Positions 1 to 6,595 of a DNA stretch of 7,734 bases are shown here, one piece after another. Below the pieces are notes generated by a model that was given only the letters and a program-made list of their open reading frames with translations, did not search any database and was not told the origin of the DNA. The translations under genes were made by a program, and so were the position numbers. Positions within the stretch are counted from its first letter, which is position 1, and each line of letters starts with the position of its first letter. Source of the DNA: an uncultured Dyadobacter sp. (GTDB lineage Bacteria; Bacteroidota; Bacteroidia; Cytophagales; Spirosomataceae); contig CALGRQ010000208.1 of the NCBI GenBank assembly GCA_937880795.1, positions 1 through 7,734 of the forward strand, written 5' to 3'.

Positions 1-2
1 TG

Positions 3-323
3 GTGTTGGCTGTTTTAGGATTGCTCGGTTTACTCACTGCGTTTGGTATTGGTAGTGCAGCATTGGGAGCCGGTATTGCAGCATATGGCAGTGGCTTTAA
101 CTTTTATACAGGCATTGCATTTGCGGCAATAACAATGGTTTTGTATATCATGGCATTTTCGCCACTACGCGAACGCAAGCGAGCAGGGTGGAATTTAATC
201 TATTACGCATTGCTGCTTAATTTACTGGGAAATATTATTCAATTTAACCTTATAGGTGCCATTGTAGGAGCCGTCATAGGATTTTGGATTTTGTTTCAAG
301 TGCGAGATAAGTATGTCATTTGA
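3..323 (+). CDS. Small multi-pass membrane protein, 3' portion (5' end outside the window)
   Basis: About 106 residues are visible, ending at TGA 321-323. The first visible in-frame codon is GTG at position 3. No upstream sequence is available, and the visible part begins inside a hydrophobic helix, so the true start probably lies before the window. Hydrophobic stretches at roughly residues 1-28, 34-52, 66-79 and 82-99 suggest three or four membrane segments. A short positive loop (PLRERKRAGW, residues 54-63) between the second and third should face the cytoplasm. The composition is Gly/Ala/Leu/Ile-rich with no catalytic motif. The C-terminal pattern (GWNLIYYALL, then GAIVGAVIGFWILFQVR) reminds me of small Sphingobacteriaceae membrane proteins that are sometimes auto-annotated as chromate transporters. 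That is weak recollection, not evidence of function. A hairpin terminator follows within about 25 bp, so this is the last gene of its transcript. Confidence 0.7.
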   Translation: MLAVLGLLGLLTAFGIGSAALGAGIAAYGSGFNFYTGIAFAAITMVLYIMAFSPLRERKRAGWNLIYYALLLNLLGNIIQFNLIGAIVGAVIGFWILFQVRDKYVI

Positions 324-345
324 GTATACGCCAAGATCTAGCAAC

Positions 346-379
346 GAGCGAGCCGGAATATCCGCTCGCTTTTTGTTTT
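346..379 (+). terminator. Rho-independent terminator after the small membrane protein gene
   Basis: AGCGAG (347-352) pairs with CTCGCT (365-370), and CGGA (354-357) pairs with TCCG (361-364). The loop is ATA, and a single C at 353 is bulged. A T-rich tract (370-374, then 376-379) follows directly. Its place 23 bp after the stop codon at 323 fits an intrinsic terminator for the upstream gene. Confidence 0.8.
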
Positions 380-420
380 ATACCATTAATCCGTTTTACG
401 CGGCATTTATACCACTTCCT

Positions 421-443
421 TTTGCATAACCTAAGATACTTTG
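421..443 (+). promoter_or_regulatory. Weak candidate Bacteroidota promoter for the ABC operon
   Basis: TTTG at 421-424 and a second TTTG at 440-443 (context ATACTTTG) have roughly the spacing of the Bacteroidota -33 TTTG / -7 TAnnTTTG promoter. The first two bases of the -7 element do not match. The ATG at 532 lies about 80 bp beyond the implied transcription start. The upstream gene ends in a terminator, so a promoter is expected somewhere in 380-531. This is the best candidate I see, but it is not a strong one. Confidence 0.25.
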
Positions 444-531
444 CATCTTTGAGTGAAGTTAAAATGACCTCATTCGCTGTTGAATGAACCTGTTTACCAT
501 CTCTAAAATTAGTTTTCTCTAACGGAGTGAT

Positions 532-1446
532 ATGAATATTATTGAAGTACAACACGTTACCAAGGAATACGCAAATCACAAAGCGTTGGATGATGTCAGT
601 ATTAATATCCCGAAAGGGTGCATTTTTGGTCTGCTGGGACCCAATGGGGCGGGGAAAACGTCTTTAATACGTATAATCAATCAGATTACTGGCCCAGATG
701 CCGGACAAATTTTGTTTGACGGGCAGTTGTTAGATCAAAGCCATATATCGCGCATAGGTTACTTGCCGGAAGAGCGGGGGCTATATAAAAAGATGAAAGT
801 AGGCGAGCAATTGCTATATCTGGCTCAGCTGAAAGGCTTATCTCAAAAGGAAGCGATGGACAAACTGAAAACCTGGTTTGTAAAGTTTGATATTAAAACC
901 TGGTGGGATAAAACGGTTTCGGACCTTTCGAAGGGCATGCAGCAGAAGGTGCAATTTGTATCCACCGTTTTGCACGAACCCGATTTGATTATTTTGGATG
1001 AACCTTTCTCAGGTTTTGACCCCATTAATGCCAATTTGATTCGGGATGAGATTCTGGAATTGAAGCAAAAAGGAAGTACCATCATTTTTTCTACACACCG
1101 TATGGAAACGGTGGAAGAGCTCTGTGATAATATTGCTTTGATCCACAAATCTAAAAAGGTTCTTGACGGCCCCAAACGCGAAATTAAGCAGCAATATAAA
1201 ACCAATACATATTTTGTGGAGTATAGGGGAGAGTTGCGAATGGATGATAATCTATATGCCTTGGAAGGCGTCAGGGAGCTGGAAGAGGGTTACCAAAAGG
1301 CGAGTATACATTTACTGGGAGGAATTACCCCCAACCAGCTGCTAGGTGATTTGGTAAATCAGGTCGAAATTCGGTCGTTTGGGGAGAACATTCCAACTAT
1401 GAGTGATATTTTTATGAAGGCGGTAAATGAAGTTCCGGAAGGATAA
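532..1446 (+). CDS. ABC transporter ATP-binding protein, NatA-type, with C-terminal DUF4162-like domain
   Basis: This 304-residue cytoplasmic ATPase powers an ABC-2 type exporter, and the matching permease is the next gene. Visible motifs, in order, are Walker A GPNGAGKT (36-43), a Q-loop region reading GYLPEERGLY (76-85), the signature LSKGMQQKV (132-140), Walker B LIILDEP (152-158) followed by the D-loop GFDP (161-164), and the switch histidine STHR (187-190). The Q-loop position carries Glu rather than Gln, which I recall as normal for NatA/YhaQ-like ATPases of this branch. The roughly 90 residues after position 210 fit the DUF4162 extension found in the same family. ATG 532 starts directly into the canonical first beta strand, and a weak GGAG (524-527) lies just upstream. 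The next gene is 122 bp downstream on the same strand, so the two are probably co-transcribed. The substrate cannot be read from the sequence. Family members are linked to Na+ or drug/peptide export. Confidence 0.95.
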   Translation: MNIIEVQHVTKEYANHKALDDVSINIPKGCIFGLLGPNGAGKTSLIRIINQITGPDAGQILFDGQLLDQSHISRIGYLPEERGLYKKMKVGEQLLYLAQLKGLSQKEAMDKLKTWFVKFDIKTWWDKTVSDLSKGMQQKVQFVSTVLHEPDLIILDEPFSGFDPINANLIRDEILELKQKGSTIIFSTHRMETVEELCDNIALIHKSKKVLDGPKREIKQQYKTNTYFVEYRGELRMDDNLYALEGVRELEEGYQKASIHLLGGITPNQLLGDLVNQVEIRSFGENIPTMSDIFMKAVNEVPEG

Positions 1447-1499
1447 TCGGGTTTGAAAGTCTTTTTAGACTGGCTGGACCGTAACACTTGATCTATCAT

Positions 1500-1545
1500 T
1501 TTTTTGAGTCTGCCAACCGTATGCAAGTTTGGCAGACTTAAAAAA
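1500..1545. repeat. 17-bp inverted repeat between the ABC ATPase and permease genes
   Basis: The left arm 1500-1516 (TTTTTTGAGTCTGCCAA) pairs with the right arm 1529-1545 (TTGGCAGACTTAAAAAA) over all 17 positions, with one G-T wobble (G1506 with T1539). The loop is 12 nt (1517-1528). The T-run lies on the 5' side and the A-run on the 3' side of the GC-containing core, on both strands. The U-tract of an intrinsic terminator therefore does not follow the hairpin in either direction. It more likely acts as a transcript hairpin between co-transcribed genes (stability, processing or subunit ratio) or as a protein-binding palindrome. The role is not established. Confidence 0.75.
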
Positions 1546-1568
1546 TCTAAACATTAACTGAACAAGCA

Positions 1569-2882
1569 ATGCGAAATATTTTCCTGGTTATTAAAAGAGA
1601 ATACCTTGTGCGCGTGAAGAAAAAGTCGTTTGTGATTATGACGATTTTGGGGCCTCTACTTTTTGCCGTGTTCTATGCAGCAGTTATATGGATAGCAGTA
1701 GGCTCCGTTGAACTCAAGACCGTGCAGGTAGTGGATGAAAGCCATCTTTTTACCAACGAATTTAAGAATACCGAGTCATTAAAGTTTACTTACCTCTCTG
1801 CACCGATAGACTCTGCAAAAAAAGGATTTCAAACCAGTGGTGCTAATGCGCTTGTATATATTCCAAAAGACGTCATCAAAGAGCCTAAAAGCGTGCGGAT
1901 ATATGCGGCAAAGAACGTGAGTATGGAATTGAAATCGGGTATAGAGGATGTGATCGAAAAACAAATTGAGGAAATTAAATTATCGGAAGCAGGTATCACC
2001 CATAAAATACTGGAAGATTCCCGGGTAAGCGTAAAGTCCGAAACGATTAGTCTTAGCGAAACCGGAGAGAAAGCAAGTAGTTCCGGTGCGGCAACGGTCA
2101 TTGGCGGCATTTGTGCATTTCTGATCTATATGTCGGTTTTTATATATGGTACCCAGGTGATGCGCGGTATTACGGAGGAGAAAACGAACCGGATTGTAGA
2201 GGTGATTATTTCATCTGTGAAGCCTTACCAGCTCATGATGGGTAAAATTATCGGGGTTGCTTTGGTAGGTTTAACACAGTTTATTCTCTGGATTTTTCTG
2301 ACGGCCTCTCTTTCTTCTGTTGCCACCAGTTTTATGAGTGATAAAATGGCTAAGGAGGCAAAAACTGTTACTGAAATGCAGCAAGGTATGCCTGCCAACG
2401 GTATGCCTGGCGGTAATGTGCCTAATCCGGTGGAAGAGGTGATGGGGGCGCTTGGTAGCCTAAATATTCCATTAATCTTGTCTTGTTTTCTGTTTTATTA
2501 TCTAGGTGGTTATTTGCTGTATAGTGCACTCTTTGGAGCAGTTGGGGCAGCTGTGGACAACGACGCGGATACGCAGCAGTTTATGTTACCGATTACTTTG
2601 CCGATTATTTTTTCCTTTGTATTTGCACAGTTTGTGCTTCGGGATCCCGATGGTAGTTTGGCATTTTGGACTTCCATCATACCTTTTACCTCGCCAATTA
2701 TCATGATGGTCCGTATTCCGTTCGGAGTACCTGCGTGGGAATTGGCACTGTCTATGGTACTTCTGGTACTGGGCTTTATGGGCACAATCTGGCTAGCTGC
2801 ACGCATTTACCGCGTTGGGATCTTGATGTATGGGAAAAAAGTGACGTACAAGGAGCTGGCGAAGTGGATATTTTATAAGTGA
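1569..2882 (+). CDS. ABC-2 type transporter permease, NatB-like
   Basis: This 437-residue inner-membrane permease is the partner of the ATPase at 532-1446. The N-terminus has a positive segment (KREYLVRVKKKSF, residues 9-21) and a first membrane helix at about 22-45. A large extracytoplasmic domain follows at about 46-173, then a membrane domain with helices near 174-196, 223-250, 299-325, 338-358, 366-382 and 390-414. The cytoplasmic loop after the second helix carries the family's conserved stretch GITEEKTNRIVEVIISSVKP (200-219), the expected contact region for the ATPase. This layout matches NatB/YhaP-type ABC-2 permeases (Pfam ABC2_membrane_3). The periplasmic loop at about 251-298 contains a Met/Gly/Pro-rich patch (residues 270-287). 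ATG 1569 has no clear Shine-Dalgarno sequence but gives the standard family N-terminus. The exported substrate is unknown. A strong hairpin about 50 bp after the stop probably ends the operon. Confidence 0.93.
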   Translation: MRNIFLVIKREYLVRVKKKSFVIMTILGPLLFAVFYAAVIWIAVGSVELKTVQVVDESHLFTNEFKNTESLKFTYLSAPIDSAKKGFQTSGANALVYIPKDVIKEPKSVRIYAAKNVSMELKSGIEDVIEKQIEEIKLSEAGITHKILEDSRVSVKSETISLSETGEKASSSGAATVIGGICAFLIYMSVFIYGTQVMRGITEEKTNRIVEVIISSVKPYQLMMGKIIGVALVGLTQFILWIFLTASLSSVATSFMSDKMAKEAKTVTEMQQGMPANGMPGGNVPNPVEEVMGALGSLNIPLILSCFLFYYLGGYLLYSALFGAVGAAVDNDADTQQFMLPITLPIIFSFVFAQFVLRDPDGSLAFWTSIIPFTSPIIMMVRIPFGVPAWELALSMVLLVLGFMGTIWLAARIYRVGILMYGKKVTYKELAKWIFYK

Positions 2883-2934
2883 GAAGTTAAGGAGGTAGAA
2901 AAAGGAGTTATGAAGTTAAGGAGTTAAGAAGTTA
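2882..2934 (+). repeat. Short tandem repeat array, 8-bp unit AGRAGTTA
   Basis: Four contiguous octamers run AGGAGTTA (2903-2910), TGAAGTTA (2911-2918), AGGAGTTA (2919-2926) and AGAAGTTA (2927-2934). Two more, AGAAGTTA (2882-2889) and AGGAGGTA (2890-2897), lie upstream across a 5-bp interruption. As a result GAAGTTAAGGAG occurs exactly twice, at 2883-2894 and 2912-2923. The first unit overlaps the last base of the permease stop codon, and the last merges into the left arm of the 21-bp hairpin. Degenerate inverted copies (TAACTTCC at 2981-2988, TAACTACATAAGTCCT at 2991-3006, TAACTTCC at 3025-3032) lie beyond the hairpin. Confidence 0.85.
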
Positions 2935-2974
2935 AAAGGGGAGTTTGAGCGTAGCTCAAACTCCCCTTTTAACT
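2930..2974. terminator. Perfect 21-bp hairpin, probable terminator of the ABC operon
   Basis: The left arm 2930-2950 pairs without mismatch with the right arm 2954-2974 around a 3-nt loop, GTA (2951-2953). Starting from the loop, the core includes GAGTTTGAGC against GCTCAAACTC, then a GGGG/CCCC block, then AAAA/TTTT. CCCC followed by TTTT (2967-2970) gives a short U-tract on the + strand, and AAAAGGGG mirrors it on the other strand. The element could therefore terminate transcription in both directions. The stem is much longer than a terminator needs and is embedded in octamer repeats, so it may instead be, or derive from, a dispersed intergenic repeat element. Confidence 0.7.
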
Positions 2975-3082
2975 GAAAGCTAACTTCCTATAACTACATA
3001 AGTCCTATAATTTCTTGGATTTAATAACTTCCCGTTTCCCGTTTCTTCATTACGATTAACACTTTTTAAGACAACCCAACCC

Positions 3083-3111
3083 TTGTGGTTGAGGTTATTT
3101 TGCTAATTTTG
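3083..3111 (+). promoter_or_regulatory. Probable Bacteroidota promoter for the DUF2723 gene
   Basis: TAATTTTG at 3104-3111 is an exact match to the Bacteroidota sigma-ABfr -7 consensus TAnnTTTG. A TTG at 3083-3085 sits 18 bp upstream in the -33 position. Transcription would start near 3118 and leave a leader of about 80 nt before ATG 3197. The preceding gene is closed off by the 2930-2974 hairpin, so an independent promoter here makes sense. Confidence 0.5.
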
Positions 3112-3126
3112 AACCGATCATTTAAA

Positions 3127-3146
3127 ATACGTAGTGTTTTACGTAT
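3127..3146. repeat. Short inverted repeat in the DUF2723 leader
   Basis: ATACGTA (3127-3133) and TACGTAT (3140-3146) are perfect inverted arms around a 6-nt spacer. The element begins about 9 bp after the predicted transcription start. It would form a 7-bp leader hairpin or could serve as an operator. A tandem TTTTACA pair (3174-3187) lies between it and the ATG. No regulator can be inferred. Confidence 0.4.
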
Positions 3147-3196
3147 GGATTCATGCTCAATATGCAATTCAAATTTTACATTTTACATTCTAACTA

Positions 3197-6169
3197 ATGA
3201 CCCGTTTCAATCGTGCCAACAACCTTACGGGTTGGATTGTCTTCGCTATCGCGCTCATTACATACACGCTCACCGTCGAAAGAACGGCCAGCTTTTGGGA
3301 TTGCGGCGAATTTATTGCCTGTGCTTACAAGTTACAGGTTCCGCACCCTCCGGGAGCGCCATTTTTCCTTCTTATAGGACGTATTTTCGCCCTTTTTGCG
3401 TTTGGTGACCTCACCAATGTCGCTTACTGGGTTAATATGGTATCGGTGCTTAGCTCGGCATTTACCATTCTTTTCTTATTCTGGACCATCACCCTGTTGG
3501 CTAGAAAAGTGATTGGTAAAGCGGATGACGAATTGACAACCGGTGATACAATCCTTTTGATGGGAGCGGGAATCATTGGGGCTTTGGCATATACCTGGTC
3601 AGATTCGTTCTGGTTTTCGGCGGTAGAAGCTGAGGTGTATGGAATGTCTTCGTTCTTTACGGCCATCGTGATCTGGGCTGTTTTCAAATGGGAACGTATC
3701 GAAAACCCTGCAGCTGAAAATCGCTATTTAATTTTTATAGCCTATCTGGTAGGTATTTCTATTGGAGTCCATTTGTTGAACCTGGTAACCATCCCAGCTT
3801 TGGCTTTGGTTTACTACTTTAAAAAATATCCTAAACCGACGGTTTTTGGAGGTATTGTTGCCTTTTTATGTGGTTTGGTGGTGTTGGGCATTATTAACTC
3901 AGCAATTATACCTGGCTTGCCAAGTGTTGCGGGTAAATTTGAGATCTTCTTTGTGAATTCCTTGGGCTTGCCTTACAAGTCAGGGGTGATTTTCTTTATC
4001 ATTCTATTTATTGGTTCGTTGGTATGGGGAATTCGTTATTCTCACCAGAAAGGAAAAGTAATACTTAACACGGGATTACTTTCTCTGGCGTTTGTATTGG
4101 TAGGTTATGCCAGCTATTTGATGGTTTTGGTACGTGCTGAATATAATCCGCCGATTAATGAGAACAACCCGGACGACGTATTGAGCTTTGTATCTTACTT
4201 GAAAAGAGAACAGTATGGTAGTCGTCCATTGCTATATGGTCCATCATTTGTTTCGCGTCCAGTAAGTCAGAAACGTGGTGCGCCTATGTATCGCAAGCAG
4301 GATGGTAAATATGTAATCTACGACTACCGTCCTGAGTATGAATATGAGCCGGGTAGCAGCATGTTATTACCACGTATGTACAGTACGCAAGGTGGACATC
4401 CGCAGCTATACCAACAAATGACGGGACTGGCCGAAGGCCAAAAACCGACTATGGGGCATAACCTTTCGTTCATGTTCTCGTATCAGATCGGACATATGTA
4501 TTGGCGTTATTTCTTGTGGAATTTTGTTGGACGGGAAAGTGATGAAGAAGGAGCAGGAAACTTGCTTCCATGGGATGCTGGGAAAAAGTATCCAACGCCT
4601 ATAGCCAATAATAAGGCACATGATAACTATTTTATGTTACCATTTATCCTCGGTTTGTTAGGGATTGTGGTACTATATGCAAGAAGTAAAAAGGATCTTT
4701 TAATCCTTGCCCTCTTATTTATATTAACGGGTGTAGCGCTGGTTGTATATCTGAACTCACCGCCGACAGAGCCGCGTGAAAGGGATTATATTTATGTAGG
4801 ATCCTTCTATATTTTCTGTATCTGGATTGGTTTCGGTGTCATTGCTATCGCCGATGCGATCAGTAAATTCGTAAAGGATGGAGCAACTCGTGCTGGGGTA
4901 GCTACGGCAGCTTGCTTGGTGGTTCCTGTGATGATGGGTGCCAAAGGTTGGGACAATCACAACCGTGCGAATAGATATCATTCTGTTGATTTTGCGAAGA
5001 ACTTACTGAATTCGTGTGCTCCCAATGCCATATTGTTTACAGGTGGTGATAATGATACTTTCCCGTTGTGGTATGCACAGGAAGTAGAAGGATTCCGTAC
5101 CGATGTTCGTGTTTGTAACCTGAGCTTGTTGGGTACCGACTGGTATATCGATCAGATGAAGCGTAAGACATACTTGTCCGAAGCACTTCCTATTTCTTTA
5201 GAAAAGGGTAACTATGCTTTCGGTAAGAATGACATTGTTCCTTTCTACGAAATACCAAGTGTGAAGGGTGGTATCAACCTGAAAGAATATATGGGCCTTG
5301 TAAAATCGGAAAGCAAAGCCATTCAGGTGCCATTGACCAGTGGAGACATGACTTCCATATTACCGTCTTCTGTATTGTTCTTGCCGGTAGATGCAGAGTC
5401 TGTGAAGAAAATGAATATCGTGAAGAGCGACCTGGTTCCGTTTATCAGCGACTCTATCAGCTGGACTATCGGAAAAGGAGATTTGTATAAGTCGGATCTG
5501 ATTATGTTGGATATCATTGCAACCAACGATTGGAAACGCCCGATCTATTTCTCTTCTACATTGGGTGGATCAAGCTATCTGAACCTGAAAGAATACATGC
5601 AACTTGAAGGTTATGCATACCGTCTGCTTCCTGTACGTGTACCTGGTGCGCAGGATGGCTACGTGAACTCGGATGTGATGTATAAGAACATGATGACGAA
5701 AATGGAGTGGAGAGAATTGGATAACCCGAACTCGTATTACGACAATACGTATCTGGGTTCACCGGTTGCTACGGCACGTATTGCGTTCCTGCGTTTGGCT
5801 GGCCAGTTAATCGCTGATGGACGTAAGGATGAAGCCAAGAAGGCTATTGAAAGATCACTGTCTACTATGCCTGACAAGAGCATTCCATACGATAATTTCT
5901 CTGCCAATTTTATCGGAGTTTTGTTTGATTTGGGAGAGAATAAAAAGGCATTGGAAATTGCTGAAACCATGGCCACACGTTCTGATGAGGTATTGACCTG
6001 GGCCAAAGATAATGGCACCACCAAGCGTCGTGATAGTAATCTGTATCTATACATTATGCAGACCATCGTTCAGGAATGCCGCGAAGCGAAGCAAGAAGCT
6101 GCTGCTAAGAAGTATGAAGCCATATTCCAGAAACATTTGGCCGCATTTAATATGTACGGCGGGCAATAG
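3197..6169 (+). CDS. DUF2723 / GT117-like polytopic membrane protein, probable protein O-glycosyltransferase
   Basis: This is a 990-residue inner-membrane protein with a GT-C-like plan: about 12-14 hydrophobic helices in the first 580 residues, then a soluble, presumably periplasmic C-terminal half. The first extracytoplasmic loop carries WDCGEF (34-39) with Asp35 and Glu38, in the place where GT-C enzymes hold a catalytic acid, followed by HPPGAPFF (50-57). Other motifs typical of the family are SAVEAEVYGMSSFF (141-154), PPTEPRERDYIYVGSFYIF (522-540) and TGGDNDTFPLWYAQEVEG (615-632). The last roughly 130 residues are Ala-rich and helical, like TPR repeats. DUF2723 includes human TMEM260, reported as an ER protein O-mannosyltransferase and the basis of CAZy family GT117. 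Transfer of a sugar from a polyprenyl-phosphate donor onto exported proteins is inferred from this homology. ATG 3197 gives the usual short N-terminus before helix 1, and no Shine-Dalgarno sequence is visible. The gene has its own promoter and terminator and no obvious partner. Confidence 0.92.
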   Translation: MTRFNRANNLTGWIVFAIALITYTLTVERTASFWDCGEFIACAYKLQVPHPPGAPFFLLIGRIFALFAFGDLTNVAYWVNMVSVLSSAFTILFLFWTITLLARKVIGKADDELTTGDTILLMGAGIIGALAYTWSDSFWFSAVEAEVYGMSSFFTAIVIWAVFKWERIENPAAENRYLIFIAYLVGISIGVHLLNLVTIPALALVYYFKKYPKPTVFGGIVAFLCGLVVLGIINSAIIPGLPSVAGKFEIFFVNSLGLPYKSGVIFFIILFIGSLVWGIRYSHQKGKVILNTGLLSLAFVLVGYASYLMVLVRAEYNPPINENNPDDVLSFVSYLKREQYGSRPLLYGPSFVSRPVSQKRGAPMYRKQDGKYVIYDYRPEYEYEPGSSMLLPRMYSTQGGHPQLYQQMTGLAEGQKPTMGHNLSFMFSYQIGHMYWRYFLWNFVGRESDEEGAGNLLPWDAGKKYPTPIANNKAHDNYFMLPFILGLLGIVVLYARSKKDLLILALLFILTGVALVVYLNSPPTEPRERDYIYVGSFYIFCIWIGFGVIAIADAISKFVKDGATRAGVATAACLVVPVMMGAKGWDNHNRANRYHSVDFAKNLLNSCAPNAILFTGGDNDTFPLWYAQEVEGFRTDVRVCNLSLLGTDWYIDQMKRKTYLSEALPISLEKGNYAFGKNDIVPFYEIPSVKGGINLKEYMGLVKSESKAIQVPLTSGDMTSILPSSVLFLPVDAESVKKMNIVKSDLVPFISDSISWTIGKGDLYKSDLIMLDIIATNDWKRPIYFSSTLGGSSYLNLKEYMQLEGYAYRLLPVRVPGAQDGYVNSDVMYKNMMTKMEWRELDNPNSYYDNTYLGSPVATARIAFLRLAGQLIADGRKDEAKKAIERSLSTMPDKSIPYDNFSANFIGVLFDLGENKKALEIAETMATRSDEVLTWAKDNGTTKRRDSNLYLYIMQTIVQECREAKQEAAAKKYEAIFQKHLAAFNMYGGQ

Positions 6170-6192
6170 GTTTACACCGAAACGTATCATAC

Positions 6193-6229
6193 AAAACGGA
6201 GATCGCAGTGTTGCGGTCTCCGTTTTTTT
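6193..6229 (+). terminator. Strong rho-independent terminator of the DUF2723 gene
   Basis: The left arm 6193-6207 (AAAACGGAGATCGCA) pairs with 6212-6226 (TGCGGTCTCCGTTTT) over 15 positions, with one T-G wobble. The loop is GTGT (6208-6211), and a run of seven T residues (6223-6229) follows. It starts 24 bp after the TAG at 6167-6169. Confidence 0.93.
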
Positions 6230-6595
6230 GTGCCGGAGTTTTGCCAATGAAACCGGATAAGGCTCTGTTTTACATGTTGGTATGGCCTGTATATGATCCT
6301 GTTTTTAATGCGCTTTTCAGGAATAATACAATTTGTAATTAGTCGTATCTGAGATCAGATTGAATCTAGGAATGGATAATTTCTTGGCTGGTTTAATTGG
6401 TATTAAAATTATTTTAATTGTGGTTATTCATATTATTAATGTAAGTTAACAGGTGTATACTTAAAAAATTATATTTGCTCATTTTTATATATTTTAAAAT
6501 ATTTTACTTTTTAATTGATAAATAGTAAATAAATAAAATGTTTTTTTTCTTTATTGGGGAATAATTAGTCATTGTTTATTAAACCCAGTACAGTA
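6230..6595. other. Non-coding, AT-rich intergenic region upstream of the SusC-like gene
   Basis: There is no credible gene here on either strand. The first part (6230-6360) has ordinary composition and a small palindrome, ATCTGA-GA-TCAGAT, at 6347-6360. From about 6380 the sequence is very AT-rich. It contains the palindromes 6402-6418 (ATTAAAAT, T, ATTTTAAT) and 6489-6502 (ATATTTTAAAATAT). The second lies about 5 bp after the predicted transcription start. In such AT-rich sequence short palindromes arise easily, so operator function is only a possibility. The region would hold all control sequences of the SusC locus. Confidence 0.7.
6470..6477 (+). promoter_or_regulatory. Promoter -7 element for the SusC-like gene
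   Basis: TATATTTG is an exact match to the Bacteroidota -7 consensus TAnnTTTG. The expected -33 TTTG is poor: the nearest sequence at the right distance is GTTAAC at 6445-6450. A weak -33 would fit a gene whose expression depends on an activator or on an alternative sigma factor. Transcription would start near 6484 and give an AU-rich leader of about 110 nt before ATG 6596. Confidence 0.5.

Noticed and set aside
316..579. 87-codon open frame on the - strand across the gap before the ABC ATPase gene
   Set aside because: It overlaps the terminator and the start of the ATPase gene. Its product has no recognisable domain or membrane pattern, and it has no promoter or spacing that suggests a gene.
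757..786. Missing Q-loop glutamine in the ABC ATPase (GYLPEERGLY) as a sign of inactivation
   Set aside because: As I recall, NatA-type ATPases normally carry PEERGLY here. Walker A, signature, Walker B and the switch histidine are all intact.
1458..1471. AGTCT-TTTT-AGACT hairpin just after the ABC ATPase gene as a terminator
   Set aside because: The stem is only 5 bp and is followed by GGCTGG rather than a T-run.
2882..2934. CRISPR-like array
   Set aside because: The repeat unit is only 8 bp with essentially no spacers, and no cas genes are nearby. It is a simple tandem repeat.
3085..3408. 107-codon + strand open frame overlapping the start of the DUF2723 gene
   Set aside because: It covers the predicted promoter and overlaps over 200 bp of a clear family member in another frame. 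Its product is Cys/Arg/Ser-rich with no recognisable domain.
6247..6342. 31-codon + strand ORF after the DUF2723 terminator
   Set aside because: It has no homology that I recognise, no ribosome-binding signal and no promoter. It follows directly after a terminator, and an ORF of this length is expected by chance.
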